Shown here: piece by piece, positions 8,574 through 18,353 of the stretch
How the letters are laid out: each line of letters opens with the position of its first letter
Numbering within the stretch: position 1 is the first letter of the stretch
Assembly (NCBI RefSeq): GCF_000379605.1
Contig: NZ_KB902679.1
Location: 37,168 to 101,167 of the forward strand
Direction: 5' to 3'
DNA from: Rhizobium giardinii bv. giardinii H152
Lineage (GTDB): Bacteria; Pseudomonadota; Alphaproteobacteria; Rhizobiales; Rhizobiaceae
Length of the DNA stretch: 64,000 nucleotides
Made by a program: the position numbers and the translations under genes
The notes under the pieces: model-generated
Seen by the model: the letters and a program-made list of their open reading frames with translations, nothing else
The model's database searches: none
Told to the model about the DNA's origin: nothing

Positions 8574-8687
8574 CTTGATATGGCCGCCTCGATACGTGTT
8601 CGGTGGGCCGTATCTCACTGATATTTTTTAATCTTCCGGCCGCTACCGCTTCCTTACACGAGAAGCTGGTTCGCGCCGGACTTTTGC

Positions 8688-9911
8688 ATGGAACCGACGA
8701 TGCGGATGAATCGATTGCTCTCGACAGCGGCTGTGGCAGGACTTGCTTTGCTTGCCGGATGCCAGAAACAGGACGAGCAGGCTGCTCCGGCGTTTCCTCC
8801 CTCCCAGGTCGCGGTCGTGACGACGAAGACCGAAGAACTGCCGATCACCAACGAGCTTCCGGGCCGAATCGCTGCAACCCGGATCGCCGAGGTCCGTCCG
8901 CGCATCAGCGGCATTATCGTCGATCGCGTGTTCCAGCAGGGCTCGATGGTCAAGGAAGGCGAGGTACTCTACAAGATCGACCCGGCCCCCTTCCAGGTCC
9001 AGGTCGACAGCGCCGAGGCGACACTGGCACGCGCCAAGGCCGTGCAGCTTCAGGCCAGGCAGGCCGCCGACCGGCAGACCCAGCTGCGCAAATCCGGAGC
9101 GGCGGCGCTGCAGCAGTACGACGATGCGATCGCGCAACTGGCGCAGGCCGATGCTGACGTCGCAGTTGCCGAAGCCGGTCTTGCGACCGCCAAGCTGAAT
9201 CTCCAATATGCAAGCGTCACCGCGCCGATCAGCGGCCGGATCGGCCGCGCCTTGATCACCGAAGGTGCGCTGGTCAGCGCCAACGGCACGGAAAACCTGG
9301 CAACGATCCAGCAGCTGGATCCCGTCTATGCCGACTTCACCCAGCCGGCGACCGATCTGATCCGCCTGCGCAAGGCCCTGCAGGACGGCCAGCTGATGAC
9401 GGCGAAAAATGAAGCGGCGGTAAAGCTGATCCTCGATGACGGCACGCTCTACGAGCAGGAGGGCAAGCTGCTCTTCTCGGAGGCCGCCGTCGATGAAACG
9501 ACCGGGCAGGTGACGCTGCGTGGCGAATTTCCCAACCCTCACAGCGATCTGCTGCCGGGCATGTATGTCCGCGTACAGATCCAGCAGGGTGTCGAGAAGA
9601 ACGCGATCGCCATCCCGCAACAGGCTGTCCAGCGCAGCAATAGCGGCCAGTCGCAGGTCTATGTCGTGAACGCCGAGAACAAGGTGGAGTTCCGCAGCAT
9701 CACGCTGGGGCGCACCGTCGGCAATCGCTGGATGGTGACGGAAGGCCTGAAGGCTGGCGAAAAGGTGATTGTCGAGGGCTTCCAGAAGATCGGCCCCGGA
9801 GCGGTGGTCGTTCCGGCCGAATGGGACCCGAACGGCAAGCCTGCCGGTGAGGCGGGAGCGGCTCAGTCCGCACAGGCGGACGGCGCAAAGCCCGCCACCG
9901 AGCAGAAGTGA
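8688..9911 (+). CDS. RND efflux pump periplasmic adaptor (AcrA/MexA family lipoprotein)
   Basis: 407 residues. A lipoprotein signal ends in the lipobox LLAGC with Cys25, so the protein is anchored to the inner membrane from the periplasmic side. Family blocks: a barrel-sandwich half (RPRISGIIVDRVFQQGSMVK and VTAPISGRIGRALITEGALV) flanking an alpha-helical hairpin (about residues 100-160), then beta-barrel and membrane-proximal parts. It links the RND pump to an outer-membrane channel, which is not encoded nearby. Start choice is uncertain: ATGs at 8688, 8700 and 8706 are in frame and none has a strong ribosome site. Followed 10 bases later by the pump gene. Confidence 0.9.
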   Translation: MEPTMRMNRLLSTAAVAGLALLAGCQKQDEQAAPAFPPSQVAVVTTKTEELPITNELPGRIAATRIAEVRPRISGIIVDRVFQQGSMVKEGEVLYKIDPAPFQVQVDSAEATLARAKAVQLQARQAADRQTQLRKSGAAALQQYDDAIAQLAQADADVAVAEAGLATAKLNLQYASVTAPISGRIGRALITEGALVSANGTENLATIQQLDPVYADFTQPATDLIRLRKALQDGQLMTAKNEAAVKLILDDGTLYEQEGKLLFSEAAVDETTGQVTLRGEFPNPHSDLLPGMYVRVQIQQGVEKNAIAIPQQAVQRSNSGQSQVYVVNAENKVEFRSITLGRTVGNRWMVTEGLKAGEKVIVEGFQKIGPGAVVVPAEWDPNGKPAGEAGAAQSAQADGAKPATEQK

Positions 9912-9921
9912 GGGCGGGACT

Positions 9922-12900
9922 ATGCCAAGCTTCTTCATAGACAGGCCCATTTTTGCCTGGGTGGTTGCGATCTTCATCATGGTGGCCGGCGCCATCGCCA
10001 TCCCGCAGCTTCCCATCTCGCAATATCCGGATGTGGCGCCGCCGCAGATCTCGATCACCGCCACCTATCCCGGCGCCTCGTCGCAGGACACGTACCAGAG
10101 CGTTACGCGTCTCATCGAGGATGAGTTGAACGGCGTCGACGGGCTTCTTTATTTCGAGTCCACCTCCAGCGCTCAAGGATCGAGCGAAATCAACGTCACT
10201 TTCGAGCCGGGCACGGATCCGGCGCAGGCTGCGGTCGATGTGCAGAACCGTGTCCGCCGCGTCGAAGCGCGGCTGCCCGACAGCGTCAAGCAACAGGGCG
10301 TGCAGGTGGATGAAGCCGGCTCCGGCTTCCTTCTGATCATTGCTCTGACCTCCACCGACGGCTCGATGGATGCCATCGGCCTTGGCGACTACCTGAACCG
10401 CAACGTTCTGAGCGAAGTCCAGCGCGTGCCCGGCGTTGGCCGCGCCCAGCTGTTTGCCACCCAGCGCTCGATGCGTGTCTGGCTCGATCCCGACAGGATG
10501 CTCGGCCTCAACCTGACGGCGGCAGACGTGACGACGGCGATCGGCGCACAGAATGCGCAGGTCGCGGCCGGTTCGATCGGTGCGCAGCCGAACCCGATCA
10601 CCCAGCAGATCGCAGCGCCCGTCATCATCAAGGGCCAGTTGTCGTCGCCGGAGGAGTTCGGCGCCATCGTTCTTCGCGCCAATCCGGATGGATCGGCGGT
10701 GCGGCTGCGCGACGTGGCGCGGCTCGAGGTCGGCGGCGAAAGCTATTCCTTCACCACCCGCCTGAACGGCAGGCCTTCTGCTGCCATCGGCGTACAGCTC
10801 TCGCCGACCGGCAATGCCATGGAAACGTCGGCCGCGATCAAGGCGCGCATGGACGAGCTTTCGGCCTATTTCCCGCAAGGGCTGGAATACTCGATCCCCT
10901 ACGATACCTCGCCCTTCGTCAAGGTGTCGATCGAGAAGGTGCTGCACACCCTGCTTGAAGCGGTCGGCCTCGTCTTTCTGGTGATGTTCCTGTTCCTGCA
11001 GAATATCCGCTATACGATCATCCCGACGATCGTCGTTCCTGTCGCCCTGCTCGGCACCTGTGCCGTGATGTATTTCATGGGCTTCTCGATCAACGTGCTC
11101 ACCATGTTCGGCATGGTGCTGGCGATCGGTATTCTCGTCGACGATGCAATCATCGTCGTTGAAAATGTCGAGCGCATCATGTCGGAAGAAGGGCTGACGC
11201 CGCGCGAAGCGACCCGCAAGGCGATGAAGCAGATCACCGGTGCCGTTATCGGCATCACGCTGGTTCTGGCTTCGGTGTTCATCCCGATGGCTTTCTTCCC
11301 GGGCGCTGTCGGTGTCATCTATCGTCAGTTCTCGCTGACGATGGTGGTGTCGATCCTGTTTTCGGCGCTGCTCGCCTTGTCGCTGACGCCCGCACTCTGC
11401 GCCAGCTTCCTGAAGCAGGTGCCGAAGGGCCACCATCATGCGAAAAGCGGTTTCTTCGGCTGGTTCAACCGCCTGTTCGAGCGCACCTCGCATCGCTACA
11501 GCGGTTCCGTGTCATGGCTCACCCGCAGAACCGGTCGCTTCATGATCATCTATCTGGCGGTGCTGGCCGGGCTCGGCTATCTGTTCCTGAAATTGCCGTC
11601 CTCCTTCCTGCCGGATGAGGACCAGGGCTATGTCATCGTCATGATGCAGCTGCCGTCCGAAGCGACCGGACATCGCACTGACGAGGTGATCAAGCAAACC
11701 GAGGATATCTTCAGCAAGGAACAGGGCGTCGATCGCATCGTCGCGATCAACGGCTTCTCCTTCTTCGGCGCCGGCCAGAATGCGGCGCTTGCCTTCGTGA
11801 CGCTGAAGGACTGGGCGGAGCGCGGGCCGGAAAACGCAGCGCAGGCGATCGCCGGCCGCGCCAGCATGGCGATGAGCCAGATCAAGGATGCAATCAGCTT
11901 TGCGCTGTCGCCGCCACCGATCCAGGGTCTCGGTACGACGGGTGGCTTCTCCTTCCGCCTGCAGGATCGTGGCGGTCTCGGCGAGGCAGCCCTTGCACAG
12001 GCTCGCGACCAGTTGCTTGGTCTTGCGGCGCAGAGCCCGGTCGTCGCCGGCGTGCGCTTCGAGGGCATGCCGGACGCAGCGCAGGCAAACGTGATCATCG
12101 ACCGCGAAAAGGCCAACACCTTCGGCGTGACCTTCGCCGATATCAACGCGACGATCTCCACCAACCTCGGCTCGACCTATGTTAACGACTTCCCGAATGC
12201 CGGCCGCATGCAGCGCGTGACGGTGCAAGCGGACGAGAACAAGCGCATGCAGACGGCCGATCTGCTCAATCTGAATGTTCGCAATTCGAATGGCGGCATG
12301 GTGCCGATCTCCTCCTTCGCAACCGTCGAATGGGTGAAGGCGCCGACGCAGACCGTTGGCTACAATGGCTATCCGGCCGTGCGCATCAGCGGCGATACCA
12401 AGCCTGGTTATTCCTCGGGTGACGCGATTGCCGAGATGCAGAACCTCGTCAAGCAGCTCCCGGCCGGTTTCGGCTATGAATGGACCGGCCAGTCTCTGCA
12501 GGAGATCCAGTCAGGTTCGCAGGCGCCGATCCTGATCGCGCTGTCCTGCCTCCTGGTGTTTCTGTGCCTGGCCGCGCTTTATGAAAGCTGGTCGATCCCC
12601 GTCTCGGTGATCATGGTTGTGCCGCTTGGCGTCATCGGCGCGGTTCTGGCCGTCACCCTGCGCGACATGTCGAATGACGTCTACTTCAAGGTGGGCCTGA
12701 TCGCGATCATCGGCCTTTCGGCGAAGAATGCGATCCTGATCATCGAGTTCGCCAAGGAACAGATGCAAGCCGGCAAATCGCTGCTGGAAGCAACGATCGA
12801 GGCATCGCATCTGCGTTTCCGGCCGATTCTGATGACCTCGCTGGCCTTCACGCTCGGCGTTCTGCCGCTGGCGATCGCCACTGGCGCAAGCTCGGGCAGC

Positions 12901-13065
12901 CAGCGTGCCATCGGCACCGGCGTCATGGGCGGCATGATCTCGGCGACGGTTCTGGCGGTCTTCTTCGTGCCGATCTTCTTCGTCTTCGTGATGAATATCT
13001 TCGGGCGGACGAAGGCAAAGCCGGCCGCGCAGACAGCCGAGACAGTGGCAGCACCGGGCGAATGA
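9922..13065 (+). CDS. RND multidrug efflux transporter (AcrB/MexB family, HAE1)
   Basis: 1047 residues, the normal length for a HAE1 pump. The start MPSFFIDRPIFAWVVAIFIM opens the first membrane segment and follows GAGGGCGGG. TM4 carries the proton-relay Asp pair (LAIGILVDDAIIVVENVERI) and TM10 the relay Lys (GLSAKNAILIIEF). Two large periplasmic loops bind substrates. It exports drugs or other amphiphiles by proton antiport with the adaptor upstream. Probably controlled by the downstream TetR gene. Confidence 0.95.
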   Translation: MPSFFIDRPIFAWVVAIFIMVAGAIAIPQLPISQYPDVAPPQISITATYPGASSQDTYQSVTRLIEDELNGVDGLLYFESTSSAQGSSEINVTFEPGTDPAQAAVDVQNRVRRVEARLPDSVKQQGVQVDEAGSGFLLIIALTSTDGSMDAIGLGDYLNRNVLSEVQRVPGVGRAQLFATQRSMRVWLDPDRMLGLNLTAADVTTAIGAQNAQVAAGSIGAQPNPITQQIAAPVIIKGQLSSPEEFGAIVLRANPDGSAVRLRDVARLEVGGESYSFTTRLNGRPSAAIGVQLSPTGNAMETSAAIKARMDELSAYFPQGLEYSIPYDTSPFVKVSIEKVLHTLLEAVGLVFLVMFLFLQNIRYTIIPTIVVPVALLGTCAVMYFMGFSINVLTMFGMVLAIGILVDDAIIVVENVERIMSEEGLTPREATRKAMKQITGAVIGITLVLASVFIPMAFFPGAVGVIYRQFSLTMVVSILFSALLALSLTPALCASFLKQVPKGHHHAKSGFFGWFNRLFERTSHRYSGSVSWLTRRTGRFMIIYLAVLAGLGYLFLKLPSSFLPDEDQGYVIVMMQLPSEATGHRTDEVIKQTEDIFSKEQGVDRIVAINGFSFFGAGQNAALAFVTLKDWAERGPENAAQAIAGRASMAMSQIKDAISFALSPPPIQGLGTTGGFSFRLQDRGGLGEAALAQARDQLLGLAAQSPVVAGVRFEGMPDAAQANVIIDREKANTFGVTFADINATISTNLGSTYVNDFPNAGRMQRVTVQADENKRMQTADLLNLNVRNSNGGMVPISSFATVEWVKAPTQTVGYNGYPAVRISGDTKPGYSSGDAIAEMQNLVKQLPAGFGYEWTGQSLQEIQSGSQAPILIALSCLLVFLCLAALYESWSIPVSVIMVVPLGVIGAVLAVTLRDMSNDVYFKVGLIAIIGLSAKNAILIIEFAKEQMQAGKSLLEATIEASHLRFRPILMTSLAFTLGVLPLAIATGASSGSQRAIGTGVMGGMISATVLAVFFVPIFFVFVMNIFGRTKAKPAAQTAETVAAPGE

Positions 13066-13072
13066 TGATGAT

Positions 13073-13100
13073 AAGGGCTCGCCAATGGCGAGCCCTTTTT
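13073..13100 (+). terminator. Rho-independent terminator after the efflux operon
   Basis: Perfect 11-bp stem AAGGGCTCGCC (13073-13083) and GGCGAGCCCTT (13087-13097), loop AAT, then further Ts. The ribosome site of the next gene (AGGAG at 13101) begins immediately after, so the TetR gene depends on read-through or on a promoter inside the pump gene. Confidence 0.85.
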
Positions 13101-13110
13101 AGGAGCGGCG

Positions 13111-13764
13111 ATGCGCAGAACCAAGGCCGAGGCGGAAGAAACACGCAACAGCATCCTCCATGCGGCGGAGCGGGTTTTCTATGAGAAGGGCGTCTCCAAT
13201 GCGACGCTTGACGATGTCGCCAAGGCGGCCGGCGTAACGCGCGGCGCCATCTATTGGCATTTCTCCAACAAGACCGATCTTTTTCTCGAACTTTACAATT
13301 CCGTGTCCTTGCCGCTGGAAGACATGATTGCGCGCGATATCGAGCAACCGGCCTCCGGTGTTCTCGCATTCATCGAAAAGCTGACGGTCGACTGGCTGGA
13401 CGAACTGGCAAGCGACGAGCATCGGCAGCGTATCTTCACCATCCTCCTGCGCTGCAGCTATGGCGGGGACCTCATGCCGGTTCTCGAAAGACAGCAGGAG
13501 GTCGACGACAGGCACGTCGCTTCGCTCGAGAGCGCCTTCGCAAGGGCTGGGAACGAGGGCTATCTCAATGCAAACTGGACGCCGCACTCGGCGACCAGGG
13601 CATTGTGGTGGATGGTGGGCGGGCTCTGCACCGAGTGGCTTCTCTTCGGCCGCCGGTTCGATCTGGCGGCCGAAGGCCGGGACGGATTGAAACGATTGTT
13701 CGCCAGCTTCAGGCCGGCAACCATCGACATCACAGCTTCGGCTGATGTCCACTCTATGGCCTAG
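13111..13764 (+). CDS. TetR/AcrR-family regulator of the RND pump
   Basis: 217 residues. The N-terminal helix-turn-helix reads TLDDVAKAAGVTRGAIYWHF (about residues 33-52), a typical AcrR/TtgR DNA-binding helix; the C-terminal ligand domain is also of the AcrR type. AGGAG lies before the ATG. Position directly after the pump, separated only by a terminator, points to local repression through the operator at 8551-8573. Its last codons overlap the convergent purU gene by a few bases. Confidence 0.9.
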   Translation: MRRTKAEAEETRNSILHAAERVFYEKGVSNATLDDVAKAAGVTRGAIYWHFSNKTDLFLELYNSVSLPLEDMIARDIEQPASGVLAFIEKLTVDWLDELASDEHRQRIFTILLRCSYGGDLMPVLERQQEVDDRHVASLESAFARAGNEGYLNANWTPHSATRALWWMVGGLCTEWLLFGRRFDLAAEGRDGLKRLFASFRPATIDITASADVHSMA

Positions 13765-14614
13765 CGGAACACCACGGTCTTGTGACCGTTGAGCATCACG
13801 CGGTCTTCCAGGTGCAGCTTGACGGCGCGGGCAAGCACTCGGCTCTCGATGTCGCGGCCGGCGGCGACGAAATCCTCGGCGCTCATCGCATGTGTCACGC
13901 GCTCGGTTTCCTGCTCGATGATCGGGCCTTCATCGAGATCCGGCGTCACGTAATGGGCAGTGGCACCGATCAGCTTGACGCCGCGCTCATGGCCTGATGA
14001 TAGGGCTTGGCGCCCTTGAAGCTCGGCAGGAAGGAGTGATGGATGTTGATCGCCTTGCCGTAGAGCCGCTTCGACAGGTTGTCGGAAAGGACCTGCATGT
14101 AGCGCGCGAGGATGACGAGATCAGCGCCGGTTTCCTGGACGAGCCGCAACAGCTTCTCTTCCTGCTCCGCCTTGTTTTCCTTGTTCACCGGCCAACAGTA
14201 GAAGGGAATTTTCTCCAGCTCCGCCGTCCTCTGGCTGTCATTGTGATTGGAAACGATGGCGACCACGTCGGCATTCAGCCAGCCGACACGGATTTGGTAG
14301 ACCAGGTGCAGCAGTGCATGATCGAACCTGGAGACGAGGATGAGGATGCGCGCCTTGCGGCCGCCATCGGTGATGCTGACCTTCATGCCGAAGCGATCGA
14401 TCGGCGCCTTCAACGCCCGCTCCAGATGTTCCCGCGAGACGCCGACCGGCACCTGGAAGGCAATCCGCATGAAGAAGCGGTTCGTCTGCGTGTCCCAGAA
14501 CTGGTTGCTCTCGGCAATATTGGCGCCGGCGGCAGAAAGCTCCGTCGTCACGGCAGCTACGATGCCGGGTTTATCGTCGCAGGACAGCACGAGTATGAAA
14601 GTCTGAAACGCCAT
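13761..14614 (-). pseudogene. purU: formyltetrahydrofolate deformylase, frameshifted
   Basis: PurU hydrolyses 10-formyl-THF to formate and THF, feeding PurT and balancing one-carbon pools. From the ATG at 14614 (behind GGAGG) an ACT domain (SCDDKPGIVAAVTTELSAAG) and the formyltransferase-like domain read normally as far as NIHHSFLPSFKGAKPYHQA. The frame is then lost and a stop follows within six codons. The rest of the protein, from TPDLDEGPIIEQETERVTHA to the C-terminus, is intact in another frame (13761-13949). One missing base near 13990/13991 (an A on the plus strand, restoring a Tyr codon) explains everything. The truncated product would lose the catalytic Asp of the DLDEGPI segment. Real decay or sequencing error cannot be told apart here. 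Confidence 0.85.
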
Positions 14615-14903
14615 GATTTCCTCCAAATCGACGTAAGGGGCAGGAAGGATCAAGGTCAGTTCCGCCCGGAAGTACACGCCGGTATCGCCGGACAGCCACG
14701 GCGGCAACCGTTTCGCGGGGGCGGCAGTTCCGTTTCTATCATCCTGAGGGGCGGGCGGGTCGATGATCGATCTGATGGTCGAAAATGCAAGAATAGTGGC
14801 GCGAAGCTGTCAGGCCATGAGAGGATTGTCGCGCGTTTGATTTTGGCTCGCGCGCTGCGCGATCAGGCGTCCGGCGCGAAGATGCGTCGGACGCCGCGAT
14901 CGT
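14615..14903. other. intergenic region between polA and purU
   Basis: 289 bases downstream of polA and upstream of purU, both on the minus strand. It should hold the purU promoter. I see no gene and no strong hairpin with a T run. Confidence 0.5.
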
Positions 14904-17900
14904 TCAGTGGGCCTCGTCCCAGTTATGCGCGGCGCGGGCATCGACCTTGAGCGGCACCTTCATGTCGAGCGCCGGCATGGCGGCGTTCTCCATCACCGAG
15001 ACGATCAGCGGGATCGAGGTTTCGACATCGCCATCCTCGACCTCGAAGATCAGTTCGTCATGCACCTGCAGCAGCATGCGCACGCGCTGGGACAGCCCGG
15101 CCTTTTCCAGCGCCGGCTCCATCTTGATCATTGCCCGGCGAATGATGTCGGCGGCGGAGCCCTGGATCGGCGCGTTGATCGCGGCGCGCTCGTTGAAGGC
15201 GCGGTGCGAGGGATTGGAGGAGCGGATGTCCGGATAGTGGGCGCGGCGGCCGAAAATGGTCTCGACATAGCCGTTCTCGCGGGCGAACGCCTTGGTGCTC
15301 TCCATGTAATCGCGGATGCCGGGGAAGCGCTCGAAGTATTTCTTGATGTAATCGCCTGCTTCCGAGCGCTCGATCGACAGCTGGTTGGCAAGGCCGAAAG
15401 CCGAGATGCCGTAGATGATGCCGAAGTTGATCGCCTTGGCGCGGCGGCGGATTTCGCTCGGCATGCCCTCGACCGGTACGCCGAACATTTCCGAGGCGGT
15501 CATTGCGTGAATGTCGATGCCGTCGGAAAAAGCCTGCTTCAGCTGCGGGATTTCCGCGACATGGGCAAGCACCCGCAGCTCGATCTGGCTGTAGTCGGCC
15601 GAAACCAGTTTATGCCCGGGCGTCGAAATGAAGGCGGTGCGGATCTTGCGGCCTTCGGCGGTACGCACCGGAATGTTCTGCAGGTTGGGATCGGACGACG
15701 AGAGTCGGCCCGTGGTGGTGGCGGCCAGCGCATAGGACGTGTGGACGCGCTTGGTCTGTGGATGTACGAAGCCGGGAAGCGCATCGGTATAAGTGGATTT
15801 GAGCTTGGTCAGTTGCCGCCAGTCGACGATCTTGCGCGGCAGTTCGTGCCCCTCGGCGGCCAGGTCCTCGAGCACCGAGGCCGACGTCGACCATTGGCCG
15901 GTCTTGGTCTTCGCGCCGCCGGGCAGGCCGAGGCGGCCGAACAGGATATCGCCGAGCTGTTTCGGCGAGCCGATGTTGAAGCTCTCGCCGACAATGGCGT
16001 AGATTTCGTGTTCGAGGCCGGCCGCACCTTGCGCCAGTTCGCCCGAAAGGCGCGACAGGATCTGCCGGTCGATGGTGATGCCGCGCTCTTCCATTTGCGC
16101 CAACACCGGGACCAGCGGCCGCTCCAGTCGCTCATAGACCGTGTTGAGGTTTTTCGCTGCAAGGCGCGGCTTCAGCACCTGCCACAGCCGCAGCGTCACG
16201 TCGGCGTCTTCCGCGGCGTAGGCGGTCGCCTTGTCGATGTCCACATAGTCGAAGCCAAGCGCGGATTTGCCGCTGCCGGCGACGTCCTTGTAGGGGATCG
16301 GCTGGTGGCCGAGCCATTTTTCCGAAAGCGAATCCATGCCATGGGCACCGGCCCCGGCGTCAGCCACATACGACATCAGCATCGTATCGTCGAAGCTGGC
16401 TATGGTCATGCCGTGGCGGCGCGCCACCAGGTAGTCGTATTTGAGGTTCTGCGCCACCTTCAGGACGGACGGATCCTCGAGCAGGTCCTTCAGCCGTTCG
16501 AGGGCAAGCGCGGCCGGGATCTGATCCGGCGCCAGCTTCACGCCGTCGCTGAAAAGATCGTGGCCGCCCGTCTTGTGAAGAATCGGAACATAGGCGGCGC
16601 GGATGTCGGTGCCGGTCGGGTTCTTGCTGTTGTCGGCGATTGCCAGCGAAAAGCCGACCAGTTCGGCGTGCATGGCGTCGAGCGACGTCGTCTCGGTATC
16701 GAAGGCGACAATGCCGCTCTCGCGCGCCATGGCGATCCATGCGTCGAGCGTGGCAATATCCCGGATCGTCACATAGGCGCTGCGGTCGATCTTTGCCGCG
16801 GCAAAGGCTTCGGCGCGCGCTTGCGCAAGGGTTTGCGGTGTTGCGGCCGGCTCGGCTGCCTTGACGGCGGCAAGGGTGGTTGCGGCTTCGGCGGCGCTAC
16901 CGCGCGTCGGCGATGTTGCCGACGACAGCTCGGACGGCGGCGGGGGCGGCGAGAGCTCGCCCATGTCGAGATCGGGTCCGTGGGCCGCCGCGCCCCATTC
17001 GACCGGCACGCTTGCGGCTTCCACCGCATCCGCATCCGTTTCCGTCGCAGCGGCGACGCGACGGGTCAGAGACGTGAATTCCATCGCCTTGAGGAAGGCA
17101 ATGAGCTTTGGCCCGTCCTGTGTGTGAAGTTGGAAGTCCTCGAGCGGAACGTCGATAGGCGTGTCGGTTTTCAGCATGACCAACTGGCGCGACAGCCGGG
17201 CAAGCTCGGCATTGGCGAGGATGTTCTCGCGGCGCTTCTGCTGCTTGATCTCGCCGGCGCGGGCAAGCAGCGTGTCGAGGTCGCCGAATTCCTCCAGAAG
17301 CTGTGCCGCCGTCTTCGGGCCGATGCCAGGGATGCCGGGCACATTGTCGGTCGAATCACCGGTCATCGCCTGCAGGTCGATCATCTTCTCCGGCGGCACG
17401 CCCCATTTCTCGATCACGTCCGGAATCGAGATCTGCTTGTCCTTCATGCTGTCATACATCGACACATTCGGCGTAACGAGCTGCATCAGGTCCTTGTCGG
17501 ACGATATGATGGTGACGCCCGCGCCTGCTGTCTCCGCCATTCGCGCATAGGTGGCGATCAGGTCATCGGCCTCGAAGCCTTCCTTCTCGATGCACGGGAG
17601 GTTGAAGGCGCGCGTCGCCTGCCGAATCAGGCCGAATTGCGGGATCAGGTCTTCGGGCGGAGCCGTGCGGTTCGCCTTGTACTGGTCGTAGAGCGCGTTG
17701 CGGAACGTTTTCGAGGAATAGTCGAAAATCACCGCGAAATGGGTCGGCGTCACGCCGACGGAGGTATCGCGGGCATCGGTCAGCAGCTTCCACAGCATGT
17801 TGCAGAAACCGGAAACGGCATTGACCGGCAGGCCATCCGACTTGCGGTTGAGTGGAGGAATGGCGTGGAACGCCCGGAAAATGAAACCGGAGCCGTCGAC

Positions 17901-17927
17901 GAGGAAGAGATGATCACCTTTTTTCAT
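14904..17927 (-). CDS. polA: DNA polymerase I
   Basis: 1007 residues from MKKGDHLFLVDGSGFIFRAF at 17927; an upstream in-frame ATG adds 15 unconserved residues. The 5'-3' exonuclease domain covers about residues 1-300 (GDSTDNVPGIPGIGPKTA). A Pro/Ala/Ser-rich linker follows at about 315-385. The 3'-5' exonuclease domain keeps its acidic site (FDTETTSLDAM). The polymerase domain has motif A DYSQIELRVLAH, motif B RRRAKAINFGIIYG and motif C VHDELIFEV. All three activities appear intact. Functions in Okazaki fragment processing and repair. The linker makes it longer than E. coli Pol I (928). Confidence 0.97.
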   Translation of the reverse strand: MKKGDHLFLVDGSGFIFRAFHAIPPLNRKSDGLPVNAVSGFCNMLWKLLTDARDTSVGVTPTHFAVIFDYSSKTFRNALYDQYKANRTAPPEDLIPQFGLIRQATRAFNLPCIEKEGFEADDLIATYARMAETAGAGVTIISSDKDLMQLVTPNVSMYDSMKDKQISIPDVIEKWGVPPEKMIDLQAMTGDSTDNVPGIPGIGPKTAAQLLEEFGDLDTLLARAGEIKQQKRRENILANAELARLSRQLVMLKTDTPIDVPLEDFQLHTQDGPKLIAFLKAMEFTSLTRRVAAATETDADAVEAASVPVEWGAAAHGPDLDMGELSPPPPPSELSSATSPTRGSAAEAATTLAAVKAAEPAATPQTLAQARAEAFAAAKIDRSAYVTIRDIATLDAWIAMARESGIVAFDTETTSLDAMHAELVGFSLAIADNSKNPTGTDIRAAYVPILHKTGGHDLFSDGVKLAPDQIPAALALERLKDLLEDPSVLKVAQNLKYDYLVARRHGMTIASFDDTMLMSYVADAGAGAHGMDSLSEKWLGHQPIPYKDVAGSGKSALGFDYVDIDKATAYAAEDADVTLRLWQVLKPRLAAKNLNTVYERLERPLVPVLAQMEERGITIDRQILSRLSGELAQGAAGLEHEIYAIVGESFNIGSPKQLGDILFGRLGLPGGAKTKTGQWSTSASVLEDLAAEGHELPRKIVDWRQLTKLKSTYTDALPGFVHPQTKRVHTSYALAATTTGRLSSSDPNLQNIPVRTAEGRKIRTAFISTPGHKLVSADYSQIELRVLAHVAEIPQLKQAFSDGIDIHAMTASEMFGVPVEGMPSEIRRRAKAINFGIIYGISAFGLANQLSIERSEAGDYIKKYFERFPGIRDYMESTKAFARENGYVETIFGRRAHYPDIRSSNPSHRAFNERAAINAPIQGSAADIIRRAMIKMEPALEKAGLSQRVRMLLQVHDELIFEVEDGDVETSIPLIVSVMENAAMPALDMKVPLKVDARAAHNWDEAH

Positions 17928-18149
17928 GGCGACAAGGGATAGCGTGGGCCGCGTTGGGCGTCCATATTTCATTCCGGAACAGGAGGAATTTTATCGCGCG
18001 GGGGAAAATTGAGGGCCCTCACGGAGACGTTACCAATTTGTAATGTCGTCTCGACGCGCCTCTCCCTTGAAAAGCCACATTTCACACCACAAATCATAGG
18101 CAACGGCAAATTGAACACGCCGTCGTCTGGCACAAGGCCTGTCCCCCGC

Positions 18150-18252
18150 CGAAGCCAGATGTTAGGACAAAGGCCTATCCCCCCTCTCCGGGCCTTTGTC
18201 CGAATTCTGACAAGACCGCCGTGGCCCCGCCTCCGCCATGGCGGTTTTTGTT
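18150..18252 (+). ncRNA. candidate small RNA between polA and the MarR gene
   Basis: In the 426-base gap a perfect 11-bp inverted repeat GGACAAAGGCC (18165-18175) and GGCCTTTGTCC (18191-18201) is followed by ACCGCC (18215-18220), GGCGGT (18240-18245) and TTTTGTTTG, which looks like a terminator. No plus-strand gene lies upstream to use that terminator. A weak promoter-like TTGAAA near 18067 is the best start signal I see. Entirely inferred from structure. Confidence 0.3.
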
Positions 18253-18353
18253 TGTGTACGGGAGCAATCGCATCCATGTGAAAGGCGCTCCCCCCGGAGT
18301 GCATCGCCTGCAATGTAACTTGTGTTCCAGCTTGGTGAGAGGTACCCATACCC

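Noticed and set aside
9700..11493. An open frame of about 600 codons on the minus strand across the RND genes
   Set aside because: Opposite two clear genes, rich in Arg, His and Asp, with no domain; an antisense shadow.
14907..17942. An open frame of about 1000 codons on the plus strand across polA
   Set aside because: It lies exactly opposite the polA gene, has no family motif, and its Arg/His/Gly-rich composition is that of an antisense shadow in GC-rich coding DNA.
18009..18281. A 90-codon plus-strand frame between polA and MarR
   Set aside because: No ribosome site, low-complexity Pro/Arg translation, and it overlaps the hairpins better explained as RNA structure.
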